From positions 124,001 to 188,000 of the forward strand of contig NZ_CP053382.1 in NCBI RefSeq assembly GCF_014931605.1: 64,000 bases of DNA. Direction: 5' to 3'. A program made the translations under genes and the position numbers. The notes under the pieces were generated by a model. That model ran no database searches, was not told the origin of the DNA, and saw only the letters and a program-made list of their open reading frames with translations. Position 1 is the first letter of the stretch. Every line of letters starts with the position of its first letter. Source of the DNA: Halomonas sp. MCCC 1A13316 (GTDB taxonomy: Bacteria > Pseudomonadota > Gammaproteobacteria > Pseudomonadales > Halomonadaceae). Positions 44,054-53,342 of the stretch are shown piece after piece.

Positions 44054-44968
44054 TCAGGGAATGGGCAGGCGCGTGTTGTCCATGCCCGGGCGGCCGTGCC
44101 AGTAACCGTCGCAGAACTCGGCCTCGACCAGCGCCAGTGGGTCGGCGGCGGGCAGCTCGCCGCGGCGCGCAGCGTCGAAAGCGGCGACCACCTCGGCCAT
44201 GCCTTCGGCACGCGGGCTCAGGCGCGCCACCGCCACACCCATCGCGGCCATGTCGCTGACTTCATGGCGCAGGTCCTGGCAGGCACCGGAGAGGGTCTGG
44301 ATGCCGTTCAAGGTGAAGACTTCCTTGGACTCCTGGGAGCGCAGCGTCAAGCCCTCGGGGTACTTCTGGCAGACGAACTGGCAGCGATCCTTGGGCTTCT
44401 GGTGGCGCCGTGCGGTGAAGCAGCGCGACGACCAGGCCAGCGGCAGGTGGCCGTAGGCGAACACCTCGCAGGGCTTATCGAGCCCTTCGGCGGCGCAGTC
44501 GGCGAGCAGCCGGTCGAGATCGTCGCGCGACATCTCCACCGGCGCCTGCCAGCGGCGCATGCCGGCTCGTGCCATCACGCCGATGGAAGCCGGGTTGTAG
44601 AGGTTCAGTGCGGCGCCAGCGACGAAGGGCAGGCCGGCGGCGGCCAGGCGCTGCAGCGCACTCTGGTCGTTGGCCTCGACGGTGAACTCACCGTTGTCGC
44701 ACAGCTTGCGCAGGTCGCGCAGGTCGGCCTCGGACTCGATCAGGGTCTGGCTTGCCAGCACCACCTGCTTGCCGCTCTGGGCCAGCTCGCGGCCGATGCC
44801 GAGCCAGTCGTCGAGCTTCATGTCGCGCCGTCGCGAGCAGACGGACTCGCCCATATAGACGATCTCCACCGGCCAGTCGGCAGCTTCGCGGTAGAAGTCG
44901 GTGTAGCGCTCGCGGGTCCAGTAGAAAAGCACCGGGCCCAGGGCGAGCTGCAGGGAATCGGATGACAT
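44054..44968 (-). CDS. ubiV: UbiV, iron-sulfur U32 protein for anaerobic ubiquinone synthesis
   Basis: 304 residues from ATG 44968. U32 peptidase-like barrel with the UbiV cysteines: Cys in GESVCSRRRD and three in SSRCFTARRHQ and DRCQFVCQKYPEG, which bind a [4Fe-4S] cluster. With UbiU it hydroxylates the ubiquinone ring without oxygen, using prephenate as oxygen donor in E. coli. Starts eight bases after ubiU. Confidence 0.9.
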   Translation of the reverse strand: MSSDSLQLALGPVLFYWTRERYTDFYREAADWPVEIVYMGESVCSRRRDMKLDDWLGIGRELAQSGKQVVLASQTLIESEADLRDLRKLCDNGEFTVEANDQSALQRLAAAGLPFVAGAALNLYNPASIGVMARAGMRRWQAPVEMSRDDLDRLLADCAAEGLDKPCEVFAYGHLPLAWSSRCFTARRHQKPKDRCQFVCQKYPEGLTLRSQESKEVFTLNGIQTLSGACQDLRHEVSDMAAMGVAVARLSPRAEGMAEVVAAFDAARRGELPAADPLALVEAEFCDGYWHGRPGMDNTRLPIP

Positions 44969-44976
44969 GAAACCTC

Positions 44977-45972
44977 CTATTTCCAGCGGCGTTCGTAGGC
45001 GCCCAGGGTGGTGGTGGCGCCCTCGGAGACTTCGCCCAAGCCGGCCATCCAGGCGGGGTCGGGGTGGAAGCGCTCGGGCGTGCGTTCCAGACGGTCCAGC
45101 GCCTGGCGCCAAATGCCGGCCACCTTCGACACGTAGGCCGGGCTGCGCTGGCGCCCTTCGATCTTCACCGCGCTGATACCCAGTTCGCGCAGCTCCGGCA
45201 GCAGCTCCAGGGTGTTGAGGCTGGTGGGTTCCTCGATGGCGTGATAGGTCTCGCCGCCGACATCGAAACGTCCCTTGCACAGGGTGGGGTAGCCGGCGCG
45301 CTCGCCGTCGCCGTAGCGATCGATCAACACGCCGTTGAGCCGGGACTCCAGCCCCTGCGGCGTCTCCTCCCAGCGCACGTGGGCCGCCGGCGAGCAGACC
45401 CCGCGGGTGTTGGGCGACTCGCCGGTCAGGTAGGACGACAGGTAGCAGCGCCCCTCGGCCATGATGCACAGGCTACCGAAGGCGAACACCTCGAGCTCCA
45501 CCGGGCTCTGCTTGGCCAGGTCGCGCACCTGCGTAATGGAGAGCACCCGCGGCAGAACGGCGCGCTTGATGCCGAACTGATCGTGATAAAAGCGCAGCGC
45601 CTCATGGCTGGTCGCCGAGCCCTGTACCGAGAGGTGACGGGCGAGGTCGGGATGGCGCCCGGCGGCATAATCGAGCAGCCCCATGTCGGCCATGATCAGG
45701 GCGTCGACGCCGAGCTCGGCGGCCTGGTCCACGGCGCGGGTCCACTGGACCCAGCCGTCGGGCTGCGGGTAGGTATTGATGGCGCAGAACACTCGCTTGC
45801 CGCGGGCATGGGCGTAGTCGATGCCTTCGCGGGCGCGTTTGTCGGTGAAGTTGAGGCCGGCGAACTGCCGGGCGTTTGTGGCGTTCTGGAAGCCGAAGTA
45901 GACGGCATCGGCTCCTTCATCCACCGCCCGCTTCAGGGCCGGCAGGTTGCCGGCCGGGCAGACGAGCTCCAT
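44977..45972 (-). CDS. ubiU: UbiU, iron-sulfur U32 protein for anaerobic ubiquinone synthesis
   Basis: 331 residues. U32 family barrel (MELVCPAGNLPALKRAVDEGADAVYFG) with the four cluster cysteines in GSLCIMAEGRCYLS, NTRGVCSPAAH and TLCKGRFD. Partner of UbiV; together with UbiT (26150-26632) the window holds the whole known oxygen-independent ubiquinone pathway. First gene of a minus-strand unit. Confidence 0.9.
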   Translation of the reverse strand: MELVCPAGNLPALKRAVDEGADAVYFGFQNATNARQFAGLNFTDKRAREGIDYAHARGKRVFCAINTYPQPDGWVQWTRAVDQAAELGVDALIMADMGLLDYAAGRHPDLARHLSVQGSATSHEALRFYHDQFGIKRAVLPRVLSITQVRDLAKQSPVELEVFAFGSLCIMAEGRCYLSSYLTGESPNTRGVCSPAAHVRWEETPQGLESRLNGVLIDRYGDGERAGYPTLCKGRFDVGGETYHAIEEPTSLNTLELLPELRELGISAVKIEGRQRSPAYVSKVAGIWRQALDRLERTPERFHPDPAWMAGLGEVSEGATTTLGAYERRWK

Positions 45973-46090
45973 GTCGCTCTCCTCGCAGTCTGGATAAACC
46001 CGACCATGCTAGTCGACTATGGAGCGGCGGCTTTTGATGAGGGTCATGGCGAGGCGGGATATTCCTGGCGGGGGAGGGGAATCGCGGTAT

Positions 46091-46114
46091 AAGATAGTAA
46101 TTAGTTACTATCTT
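46091..46114. promoter_or_regulatory. Perfect 24-bp palindromic operator before tetR
   Basis: Arms AAGATAGTAA (46091-46100) and TTACTATCTT (46105-46114) around TTAG, ending 12 bases before the tetR start codon. Size, symmetry and place are typical of a TetR-family autoregulatory operator. Confidence 0.82.
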
Positions 46115-46126
46115 GCGAGGCCGGAA

Positions 46127-46744
46127 ATGTCAGGAAAACGCAATCTAACCGCCGAAGAGCGCCGGGAACGTACTGTCGATACGGTCATCGAATTGAGCGC
46201 GCAGGATGATCCCGCCAATATCACGACCGGCAGCATCGCCAAACACATGCAGGTCACCCAAGGTGCACTGTTCCGCCACTTTCCCAGCAAGGACGCGGTC
46301 TGGGAGGCGGTCATCGGCCGGATAGCCGAGCGTATAATCAAGCGGCTGGATAGAGCCGCTGCCTCGGCAGATAGTCCTTTGGCTGCGCTTGAGGCAATGT
46401 TCCATGCCCATATCGCCTTCATTGTCGATCACCCGGGTGTGCCTCGGCTTATGATGGGGCAACTGCAGCATGCCCGGCCGACACCAGCCCGTCGTATGGT
46501 TCGCTCACTGCTGTTCCTCTACCGTGAGCGGATCGAGAAATTGCTGATCGAGGCACAGGAAGCCGGCGAACTGCCTCGAGAGCTGGATGTCGAGGCGGCA
46601 GCCACGCAGTTCATCGGCACCATACAGGGCCTGGTCGTGCAGTCGCTGATGATCGGCACCATGAACCATATAACCGAGCAGGCCCAAGGAGCGTTCGACC
46701 TTTACTGTAATGGCATCCAGAAAGAGCGAGGTACGCACCCATGA
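46127..46744 (+). CDS. TetR-family repressor of the RND pump
   Basis: 205 residues from ATG 46127; the frame from 46019 would translate through the operator. Helix-turn-helix at about 25-65 (ITTGSIAKHMQVTQGALFRHFPSKDAVWEAV), then a helical ligand-binding domain. Its stop overlaps the membrane fusion gene (ATGA). It most likely represses itself and the pump through the 24-bp palindrome; the inducer is unknown. Confidence 0.85.
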   Translation: MSGKRNLTAEERRERTVDTVIELSAQDDPANITTGSIAKHMQVTQGALFRHFPSKDAVWEAVIGRIAERIIKRLDRAAASADSPLAALEAMFHAHIAFIVDHPGVPRLMMGQLQHARPTPARRMVRSLLFLYRERIEKLLIEAQEAGELPRELDVEAAATQFIGTIQGLVVQSLMIGTMNHITEQAQGAFDLYCNGIQKERGTHP

Positions 46745-48081
46745 CAGGCCTGGCTCAACGTCTGGTGCGTGTATTGGCGGTTGCCATTGGCCTGGTCATC
46801 GGCGTAGTGCTTCTTGTGATGTTTGTGTTCAACCGTCAGACCCCGGAGCACAGTGAATCCCCACCTGCCCCTAAGGCGGTGGCGGTGATCGAGGCACAGC
46901 CGCAGGTGTTCCGCCTCGAAGCGCGCGGCCATGGCGTGGCGCGCCCCGCCGAGACCTGGCAGGCGGTGGCCAACGTCTCGGGCCGAGTGGTGGAACGTCA
47001 TTCACATCTGGAGAGCGGTGCCCTATTGCGCAAGGGCACCCTGCTGCTGGCCCTCGACCCGAGTCGCTATGAGCTGGCCATCGCTGAAGCCGAGGCGGAA
47101 TTGACTCAGCTAGACGCAGAGGAGGCCAATACCCGGCGTTTGCTGGACCTTGAACGCCAGGCACTTGATCTCGCCGAGCAGGAGCTTTCCCGAATCGAGC
47201 GCCTGGCGAATACCGGTTCTGTCTCCACTTCTCAACGTGATGCTCAGCGCCGCAGCACGGTGGGGCAGCGCCAGGCGGTAGCCACATTGGAGAATGCCCT
47301 GGCCTTGCTGCCGGCCCAGCGCGAGCGGGCATCGGTTCGACTGGCCCAGGCGCGCCGTGACCTGGCGGATACCCGTTTCGTTGCGCCCTACGACTTGCGT
47401 CTGAGTGAAGTGAACGTAGAGCTACACCAGTTCGTAAGTGTGGGCCAGAGCCTATTCGAGGCGGATAGCTTGGCAGCTGCCGAAGTGGAGGCAAGGCTTC
47501 CTTTCAGCATGGTGCGACGCCTGCTGGGTAGTGTGGCGCCGGCCGAGCTCGAGCCCGGCTCCCTGGATCTGAGCGAGCGCATCGACCTTGATGCAATCGA
47601 TGCGGAGCTGGAGCTGGTCGGAGCGCCCGGTGTGGGTTGGACAGGCCGGGTGGTGCGCGTGGCCAGCGGCCTCGACCCGGCCACCCGCGCCGTGCGAATA
47701 GTCGTCAGGGTCGAACATCCCTGGCGAGGTGCACGGCCTCCCGATCGCCCGCCTCTGCAGCGCGATATGTATACCCGGGTGCGGCTCACGGCCCCCGGTC
47801 CCGAGGCCTCGATGGTAGTGCCGGCGTCGGCGCTCCATCAGGGTGAGCTTTATCTGGCTGACGAGCAGGGTCGCCTGGTGCGACGCCCGGTCTCCGTGGC
47901 TTTTGAGCAGGGGGGGCTGGCGGTTATCGAGGCGGGCTTGGTCCCGGGGGAGCGCGTAATCCTCGATGACCTGCAGCCGGCCATCGAGGGAGTGGCGCTT
48001 TCCGTGCGTCGAGACGATGCTGCCGAGGCACGCCTGGCCGCCCTGGCCCGGGGTGAAACATCGTCGGGAGAGCGGCCATGA
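46741..48081 (+). CDS. RND efflux membrane fusion protein
   Basis: 446 residues. N-terminal membrane anchor (about 10-32), lipoyl halves, a long coiled-coil hairpin (about 110-205, rich in Glu, Gln and Leu) and beta-barrel domains (FVAPYDLRLSEVNVELHQFVSVGQSLFE). It bridges the RND pump to an outer-membrane channel. No channel gene is adjacent. Overlaps the pump gene by four bases. Confidence 0.86.
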   Translation: MTGLAQRLVRVLAVAIGLVIGVVLLVMFVFNRQTPEHSESPPAPKAVAVIEAQPQVFRLEARGHGVARPAETWQAVANVSGRVVERHSHLESGALLRKGTLLLALDPSRYELAIAEAEAELTQLDAEEANTRRLLDLERQALDLAEQELSRIERLANTGSVSTSQRDAQRRSTVGQRQAVATLENALALLPAQRERASVRLAQARRDLADTRFVAPYDLRLSEVNVELHQFVSVGQSLFEADSLAAAEVEARLPFSMVRRLLGSVAPAELEPGSLDLSERIDLDAIDAELELVGAPGVGWTGRVVRVASGLDPATRAVRIVVRVEHPWRGARPPDRPPLQRDMYTRVRLTAPGPEASMVVPASALHQGELYLADEQGRLVRRPVSVAFEQGGLAVIEAGLVPGERVILDDLQPAIEGVALSVRRDDAAEARLAALARGETSSGERP

Positions 48082-51000
48082 TTCGCTGGTTCGCCGGGCA
48101 TCCCACCGCTGCCAACCTGCTGCTGATCCTGCTGCTGGCCGCCGGATTGTTCGCCGCTCCCAACCTCAAGCGCGAGACTTTCCCCGATTATCGGCCGGTT
48201 GAGGTGTCCGTGGAGGTGGTCTACCGCGGGGCCAGCGCCGCCGACGTCGAGGATGCAATCTGCCGGCGCCTGTTCGATGCCGTCAAGGGCGTGGAATTCC
48301 TCGATGAGTTTGTCTGCGTGGCCCAGGACAACCTGGCCAGCGCCACCGCAACCATGGAGGCCGGTGGCGATGCCATACGCTTCATGAGCGAGATCGATAC
48401 CGAAGTCGGTGCTATCACTGAGCTGCCAGCACGGGCCGAGCCCCCAGTAGTGCGCGAACTGCACCGCAGCGACCTGGTCGCCGCAGTCGCAGTAACCGCC
48501 GACATGCCCATTCGTCAGCTCGAGGAGTACGCCCTGCGCCTGGAAGAGCGCATCATGGCGCTGTCCGGCGTGGCGGACGTGGCAATCCATGGCATGTCCC
48601 AGCGCCAATGGCAGGTCGAGGTGCCCCGCGAAGTACTCGGCCAACATGGCCTCTCGGCTCGGGAGCTGGCGCAACGCATCTCCGCTCAGAGCCTGGATCT
48701 GCCGCTGGGCACGCTGGAAACGGCCAATCGCGATGTTTTGCTGCGTTTTACCGACCAGCGCCGCTCTATGACCGAACTGGCCGAGCTGGTGGTAGTTTCT
48801 GACGCCGGAGGTGGTGAGCTTACTCTGGGTGAGCTGGCCACCATCACCGAGGCCGGTGAGCGCGCGGAAGAGACGCTTCGCTTCAACAGCGAGCCAGCGC
48901 TGGTGCTGGAGGTGAGCAAGGCGCTGCGTGAAGATGCCCTGACGGTCAAGGAGCGGCTCGAGTCGCTGCTCGAGGACGAGCGTCATCGCTTCGACGGCGG
49001 TATATCGCTGACGCTGACCCAGGATGCGACCAGCATTGTCCGAGACCGCTTGCGGATGCTGGTGGATAACGGCTTGATGGGCCTGGTACTGGTAGTGCTC
49101 GTGATGAGCCTGTTCTTCCGCCCCCGCCTGGCGCTGTGGGCGGTGCTGGGTCTGCCGGCTGCCTTCATGGGCGCTTTCGCTGTGATGGCGTTCACCGGGC
49201 TGTCGCTCAACATGATCACCCTGGTGGCGCTGTTGATGGCCATCGGTATCGTCATGGATGATGCCATCGTCATCACCGACAACATCGCCTCTCATGCCTT
49301 GCACCGGAAGTCGCCGCTGGAGGCAGTGGTCGAGGGAACCCGCCAGGTGCTGCCCGGGGTGCTTTCGTCATTTCTTACCACGGTAGCAGTGTTCACCCCG
49401 CTCTCCTTCCTGGCCGGGGAGTTGGGTGCAGTGCTGGAGGTGCTGCCGGTAGTGCTGATCGCAGCTCTAATGGCGAGCCTCATCGAGGCGTTCTGGATTC
49501 TCCCTCACCACCTCAAAGGCAGCGTGGGGAGCCTGGGCGATGGTCACGACTCCCGCTTTCGGGCCGCCTTCGAGCGATATTTCGCAAATTTCCGCGAGGC
49601 CATCGGGGGGCTGGCCGACCGGGCGATCCGCTTTCGGCATGCGGTGTTGGGCCTGCTGCTGACGGTGATTCTGGCCTCCGCCGGCTTCATGGCCGGGGGG
49701 CACGTGGGTAGTGAGGCGATGCCGGATATCGATGGCGACGTGCTGGAGGCGCGCATCCTGATGCCCCAGGGGACGCCCCTGGCGCGCACCGAGGCGGTGG
49801 CCGAGCGGATCGAGACGGCGATGCGCGAGCTGGACGCGCGCTACTCACCCGAACAGCCGGAGGGTGCCTCCCTGGTCGAGGCGATACAGGTGCGCTTCAA
49901 CCACAACCTCAGCGCCCGAGAGGCGGGCCCTCATGTGGCCACCGTCAGTGTCGACCTGCTCACCGCCGAGCGACGTAGTGTCACCCTCGATACGCTGACC
50001 GAGGCATGGCGGGAGGCTATCGGCAAGATCGAGGGCCTGCAGCGGCTTATCATCCAGGAACCCGGCTTCGGCCCCGCCGGGGTGCCGGTAGAAGTGCGCC
50101 TGGCCGGGGAGAACCTAGAAGCCATGAAGGCGGCGGCGCTGGAGCTGGGTGGCCATCTCGAGGGCTACGCGGCCGTCTACAACGTCATGGATGACCTGCG
50201 TCTGGGCAAGACCCAGCTGGCCTTCTCCATGGCCGAGGGTGCTCACGGTCTGGGGCTCTCCGCCGAGGAGGTGGCAGGCCAGCTGCGCGCGGCGCTGCTG
50301 GGTGAGATTGCCGATACCCAGCGCATCGGCGATCACGAGATCGAAGTGCTGATCCGCCTGGCCGAGGAGGACAGAAGCTCCCTTGATGATCTGGTGGACC
50401 TGACCATCGCTTTGCCGGGTGGGCGCCGGGTGCCCCTGGAGGTGGTAGCCAACGCCGAGGAGCGACGCGAATGGGCGCGCATCACCCGTATCGACGGGCG
50501 GCGTACCGTCACCGTGGAAGCCAACGTGGATGCACGCCAAGCCAGCGGCCAGGCTATCGTCGATGACCTCACCGGCAGCGGCTGGCTGGAGGATTTCCGA
50601 GCCCGCCACCCCAATGTGGCGGTCTCCTTCGAGGGGCAGGTGGCCAGCTCCGCCGAGACCGGCGGCTCCATCGGCCGAGGGCTGCTGATCGGCCTGGTGG
50701 GGATCTTCGTGATCCTCTCCTTCCAGTTTCGCAGCTACGTGGAGCCACTGATCGTCATGCTATCGATCCCGCTGGCCTTCATCGGCGCCATCTGGGGCCA
50801 TGTGCTCATGGACTACTACCTCTCCATGCCGTCGCTGATCGGCGCGGCCTCCCTGGCCGGTATCGTAGTCAACAATGCCATCCTGCTGATCCACTTCATC
50901 AAGACCCATCGCGAGCGCGGGCTGGATGCGGTGGCGGCCGCTGGCCAGGCCAGCCGCGACCGGCTGCGCGCCATCCTGATCTCGTCCACTACCACCATCG

Positions 51001-51206
51001 CCGGGCTGCTGCCACTGCTGGCAGAAACCAGTACCCAGGCAGCGGCCATCAAGCCGCTGGTGATCTCGGTGGTGTTTGGCCTGCTCAGCGCCACCGTGCT
51101 CGTGCTTCTGGTGATCCCGGCACTCTACGTGCTGTTCGACGATTGGGGGTGGGTTCAGGCATCAGAGCGATCAACAGAGCAAACGCCGCGGAGCAACTCT
51201 CTTTAA
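48078..51206 (+). CDS. RND-family efflux pump
   Basis: 1042 residues, twelve membrane helices and two large periplasmic loops. The TM4 proton-relay pair is visible in GIVMDDAIVITDN, and the second half shows SIPLAFIGAIWGH and LAGIVVNNAILLIHF. HAE1/AcrB-like, more exactly the divergent group of proteobacterial pumps with a single fusion protein. Substrates cannot be read from the sequence. Confidence 0.9.
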   Translation: MIRWFAGHPTAANLLLILLLAAGLFAAPNLKRETFPDYRPVEVSVEVVYRGASAADVEDAICRRLFDAVKGVEFLDEFVCVAQDNLASATATMEAGGDAIRFMSEIDTEVGAITELPARAEPPVVRELHRSDLVAAVAVTADMPIRQLEEYALRLEERIMALSGVADVAIHGMSQRQWQVEVPREVLGQHGLSARELAQRISAQSLDLPLGTLETANRDVLLRFTDQRRSMTELAELVVVSDAGGGELTLGELATITEAGERAEETLRFNSEPALVLEVSKALREDALTVKERLESLLEDERHRFDGGISLTLTQDATSIVRDRLRMLVDNGLMGLVLVVLVMSLFFRPRLALWAVLGLPAAFMGAFAVMAFTGLSLNMITLVALLMAIGIVMDDAIVITDNIASHALHRKSPLEAVVEGTRQVLPGVLSSFLTTVAVFTPLSFLAGELGAVLEVLPVVLIAALMASLIEAFWILPHHLKGSVGSLGDGHDSRFRAAFERYFANFREAIGGLADRAIRFRHAVLGLLLTVILASAGFMAGGHVGSEAMPDIDGDVLEARILMPQGTPLARTEAVAERIETAMRELDARYSPEQPEGASLVEAIQVRFNHNLSAREAGPHVATVSVDLLTAERRSVTLDTLTEAWREAIGKIEGLQRLIIQEPGFGPAGVPVEVRLAGENLEAMKAAALELGGHLEGYAAVYNVMDDLRLGKTQLAFSMAEGAHGLGLSAEEVAGQLRAALLGEIADTQRIGDHEIEVLIRLAEEDRSSLDDLVDLTIALPGGRRVPLEVVANAEERREWARITRIDGRRTVTVEANVDARQASGQAIVDDLTGSGWLEDFRARHPNVAVSFEGQVASSAETGGSIGRGLLIGLVGIFVILSFQFRSYVEPLIVMLSIPLAFIGAIWGHVLMDYYLSMPSLIGAASLAGIVVNNAILLIHFIKTHRERGLDAVAAAGQASRDRLRAILISSTTTIAGLLPLLAETSTQAAAIKPLVISVVFGLLSATVLVLLVIPALYVLFDDWGWVQASERSTEQTPRSNSL

Positions 51207-51231
51207 TTTTTCATTACAATCAGGAGAAAAC

Positions 51232-51711
51232 ATGCATTTATACAAGTGCCTTGCTCGGATAGTTCTGCTTCTCGTCTTTTCACTTCTTCCGGCTTGGCTC
51301 GTTGCTGAAGAAAAATCTGCTCCCTCCGAAGCGATGGAGAAGGAAAGTATCAGGGAGGATCTTGTGCTTCGCTCCATCATGCGTGAGCTTGATGAAAACA
51401 TGCGAGATGTTGTTGAAGCCATATCCCGGGAAAACTGGGACGAGATAGCTGAAATCGCGCCCCTAATTGCCGACCATCCCGAGCCACCGTTCTCCGAAAA
51501 GACACGCATTTTGCGCTTTGTTGGAACCGATGCTGCTCTGTTCCGGAGCCATGACATGCAGGTGCATGATGCAGCGATGGAGATGGGCGAAAAGGCGCGT
51601 CAGGAGAATGGCGAAGCTGTGATTGAAGCCTTTTCTCGGGTGCAGAAACACTGTCTCGCCTGTCATCAGGAGTTCAAGGAAGAGTTCAGGTTGCACTTTT
51701 ACGGAGAATGA
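51232..51711 (+). CDS. Cytochrome c'-like monoheme protein
   Basis: 159 residues with AGGAGA before the ATG, a signal peptide to about residue 25 and a C-terminal heme motif CLACH near residue 142, preceded by three amphipathic helices. This is the layout of class II cytochromes c (c' / c-556), some of which bind NO. It begins 26 bases after the RND gene, with little room for a promoter, and is lower in GC than the pump genes. An NO-binding role is inference from family and context. Confidence 0.72.
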   Translation: MHLYKCLARIVLLLVFSLLPAWLVAEEKSAPSEAMEKESIREDLVLRSIMRELDENMRDVVEAISRENWDEIAEIAPLIADHPEPPFSEKTRILRFVGTDAALFRSHDMQVHDAAMEMGEKARQENGEAVIEAFSRVQKHCLACHQEFKEEFRLHFYGE

Positions 51712-51806
51712 ATGGAACGCTCGGCCGAACAGTAGGAGGAGCCCCGTAGGCGCGTGATTCGACATGAACTGAAGCGGGCGCCAGCCAGTGACCAGGCGTA
51801 TTACTA

Positions 51807-51842
51807 CCGGCCCCGTAGATGAGTATTCATTTACGGGGCCGG
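51807..51842. terminator. Bidirectional hairpin between the cytochrome and hmp
   Basis: Perfect 11-bp stem CCGGCCCCGTA/TACGGGGCCGG (51807-51817, 51832-51842) with a 14-base loop, between two convergent genes. T-runs are weak. Confidence 0.6.
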
Positions 51843-51866
51843 CTTACGCCTTGCCAGTGCTGAGCT

Positions 51867-53039
51867 TTATGCTGCATCGAGTGGGCGGGACGGACCGAAG
51901 TGCTCGAAGTGGCGCCGATCTTCCTCGACGCCGAGCTCCGCCAAGGCCTGGTTCACCGCACTCATGAAACCCTGGGGGCCGACGAAGTAGCAGCGCGAGT
52001 TGGATGCGGGCAGGTAGTGTCTCAGCAGCTCGCGATCGAGGCGGCCGCAGTGGTCGGCATCCGCGCCGTGTTCGTGTATGGCGACGACCTTGAGCTTAGA
52101 GGGATGTACTTCGCGCATCGCGGCGACCTCCTGCCGGAAGGCGTGATGCTCGGCGTCGATGGCGGCATGAAGATAGACTACCTGCCTACCCTCGGCCAGC
52201 GCCTGGCGAGCCAGCGGCAGGATAGGTGTCTGGCCCACTCCACCGCTGATCAACAGCAGCGGCTCGTTGTCCCCCTGTAGCGTCAGCTCCCCGGCCGGAG
52301 GCAGAAGCTCCACGCTGTCGCCAACCTTCAGCACGTCGTGAAAGTGCCGGCTGGCTCGACCCTCGGGCTCACGCTTGATCGAGATCCGATACGTGCGGCC
52401 ATTCGGTAGGTCCGAGAGGCTGTAGTGGCGATAGAGCGTCTCGCCCTCGATACCGAGCCTCACGCCGATGTACTGGCCGGGCTCATGGTCTGCCACTGGC
52501 CCCCCGTCCTCCGGCTCGAGTACGAAGGAGCGAATCACCGTGCTCTCCTGCCGGGTGGCCGCGATGCGGAAGCGGCGCAAGCCTCGCCAGCCTCCGGGCT
52601 GCTGGGCAAAGGCCTGGTAGCGTTGCTCCTCCAGCTCGATCAATAGGCCGGCCAGCTCCTCGTAGAGCGCAGACCACGCCTCGGCGATCTCGGGCGTCAG
52701 GGCATCGCCCAGCACTTCGTCGATGGCGGCCATCAGGCATTCGCCGACGATGGGGTACTGGTCGGGCTGGATGCCGAGCGACACGTGTTTCTCTACCACT
52801 GTGGCCAGCACTACCCTCGCCCTGGCGGGATCCTGGCGCAGCTGCACGTAGGCCAATACGGCGCCGGCCAGGGCCCGTTGCTGAGCACCGCTCTGCTGGT
52901 GCGCCTCATTGAACAGCGAGGCCACTCCGGGGTAGCGCTTGAACATCAACGGATAGAAACGCTGGGTAATGGCATCAAGGTGCTCTGCCACCACTGGGGC
53001 GGTGGCCTCGATGAGCTGCTCCTGCTGCGAGGTAAGCAT
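51867..53039 (-). CDS. hmp: Flavohemoglobin Hmp, nitric oxide dioxygenase
   Basis: 390 residues from ATG 53039 (AAGGAGACC upstream). Globin domain with Tyr (QRFYPLMF) and the proximal histidine (VEKHVSLGIQ), then FAD (RHYSLSDLP) and NAD(P)H (ISGGVGQTPIL) domains. It oxidises NO to nitrate when oxygen is present. An NsrR-type box lies 31-47 bases upstream of the start codon. Confidence 0.95.
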   Translation of the reverse strand: MLTSQQEQLIEATAPVVAEHLDAITQRFYPLMFKRYPGVASLFNEAHQQSGAQQRALAGAVLAYVQLRQDPARARVVLATVVEKHVSLGIQPDQYPIVGECLMAAIDEVLGDALTPEIAEAWSALYEELAGLLIELEEQRYQAFAQQPGGWRGLRRFRIAATRQESTVIRSFVLEPEDGGPVADHEPGQYIGVRLGIEGETLYRHYSLSDLPNGRTYRISIKREPEGRASRHFHDVLKVGDSVELLPPAGELTLQGDNEPLLLISGGVGQTPILPLARQALAEGRQVVYLHAAIDAEHHAFRQEVAAMREVHPSKLKVVAIHEHGADADHCGRLDRELLRHYLPASNSRCYFVGPQGFMSAVNQALAELGVEEDRRHFEHFGPSRPLDAA

Positions 53040-53069
53040 GATGGTCTCCTTCGTCGGGGAAGTTATAAT

Positions 53070-53086
53070 AAGCATATAAAATACTT
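53070..53086. promoter_or_regulatory. NsrR-type box upstream of hmp
   Basis: AAGCAT-ATAAA-ATACTT, one mismatch from AAGTAT-N5-ATACTT. On the minus strand it shares the core AGTATTTTATAT with the nnrS box. Confidence 0.72.
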
Positions 53087-53275
53087 GTTATGCCGCATGC
53101 TTACCTGAGGCGAATTGCCGCAGAGTCAAGCCAATCGATGGGGGATCGCAGGGAGTCGAGAAGCCAGGAGGGCTGCTACAAAGGCACTCCAGGCAGGAGT
53201 GCCGGGGAAAGGTCGGCCTTCGCATTCCACAACCATGCAGGGTTGATCGACGAGGCGTGGCGGCTATGCTATAAA

Positions 53276-53292
53276 AAGTATGTGAAATACTT
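53276..53292. promoter_or_regulatory. NsrR-type box upstream of the small membrane protein and sdhB
   Basis: AAGTAT-GTGAA-ATACTT, a perfect 6-5-6 inverted repeat, 51 bases before the start codon at 53343. The 53087-53275 stretch between the two boxes of this divergent region holds no gene. Confidence 0.72.
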
Positions 53293-53342
53293 CTTTTGTT
53301 CGTTAAAGGTTGGCGCCTGGAAGAGGAACGAGGAGGAGTGAT

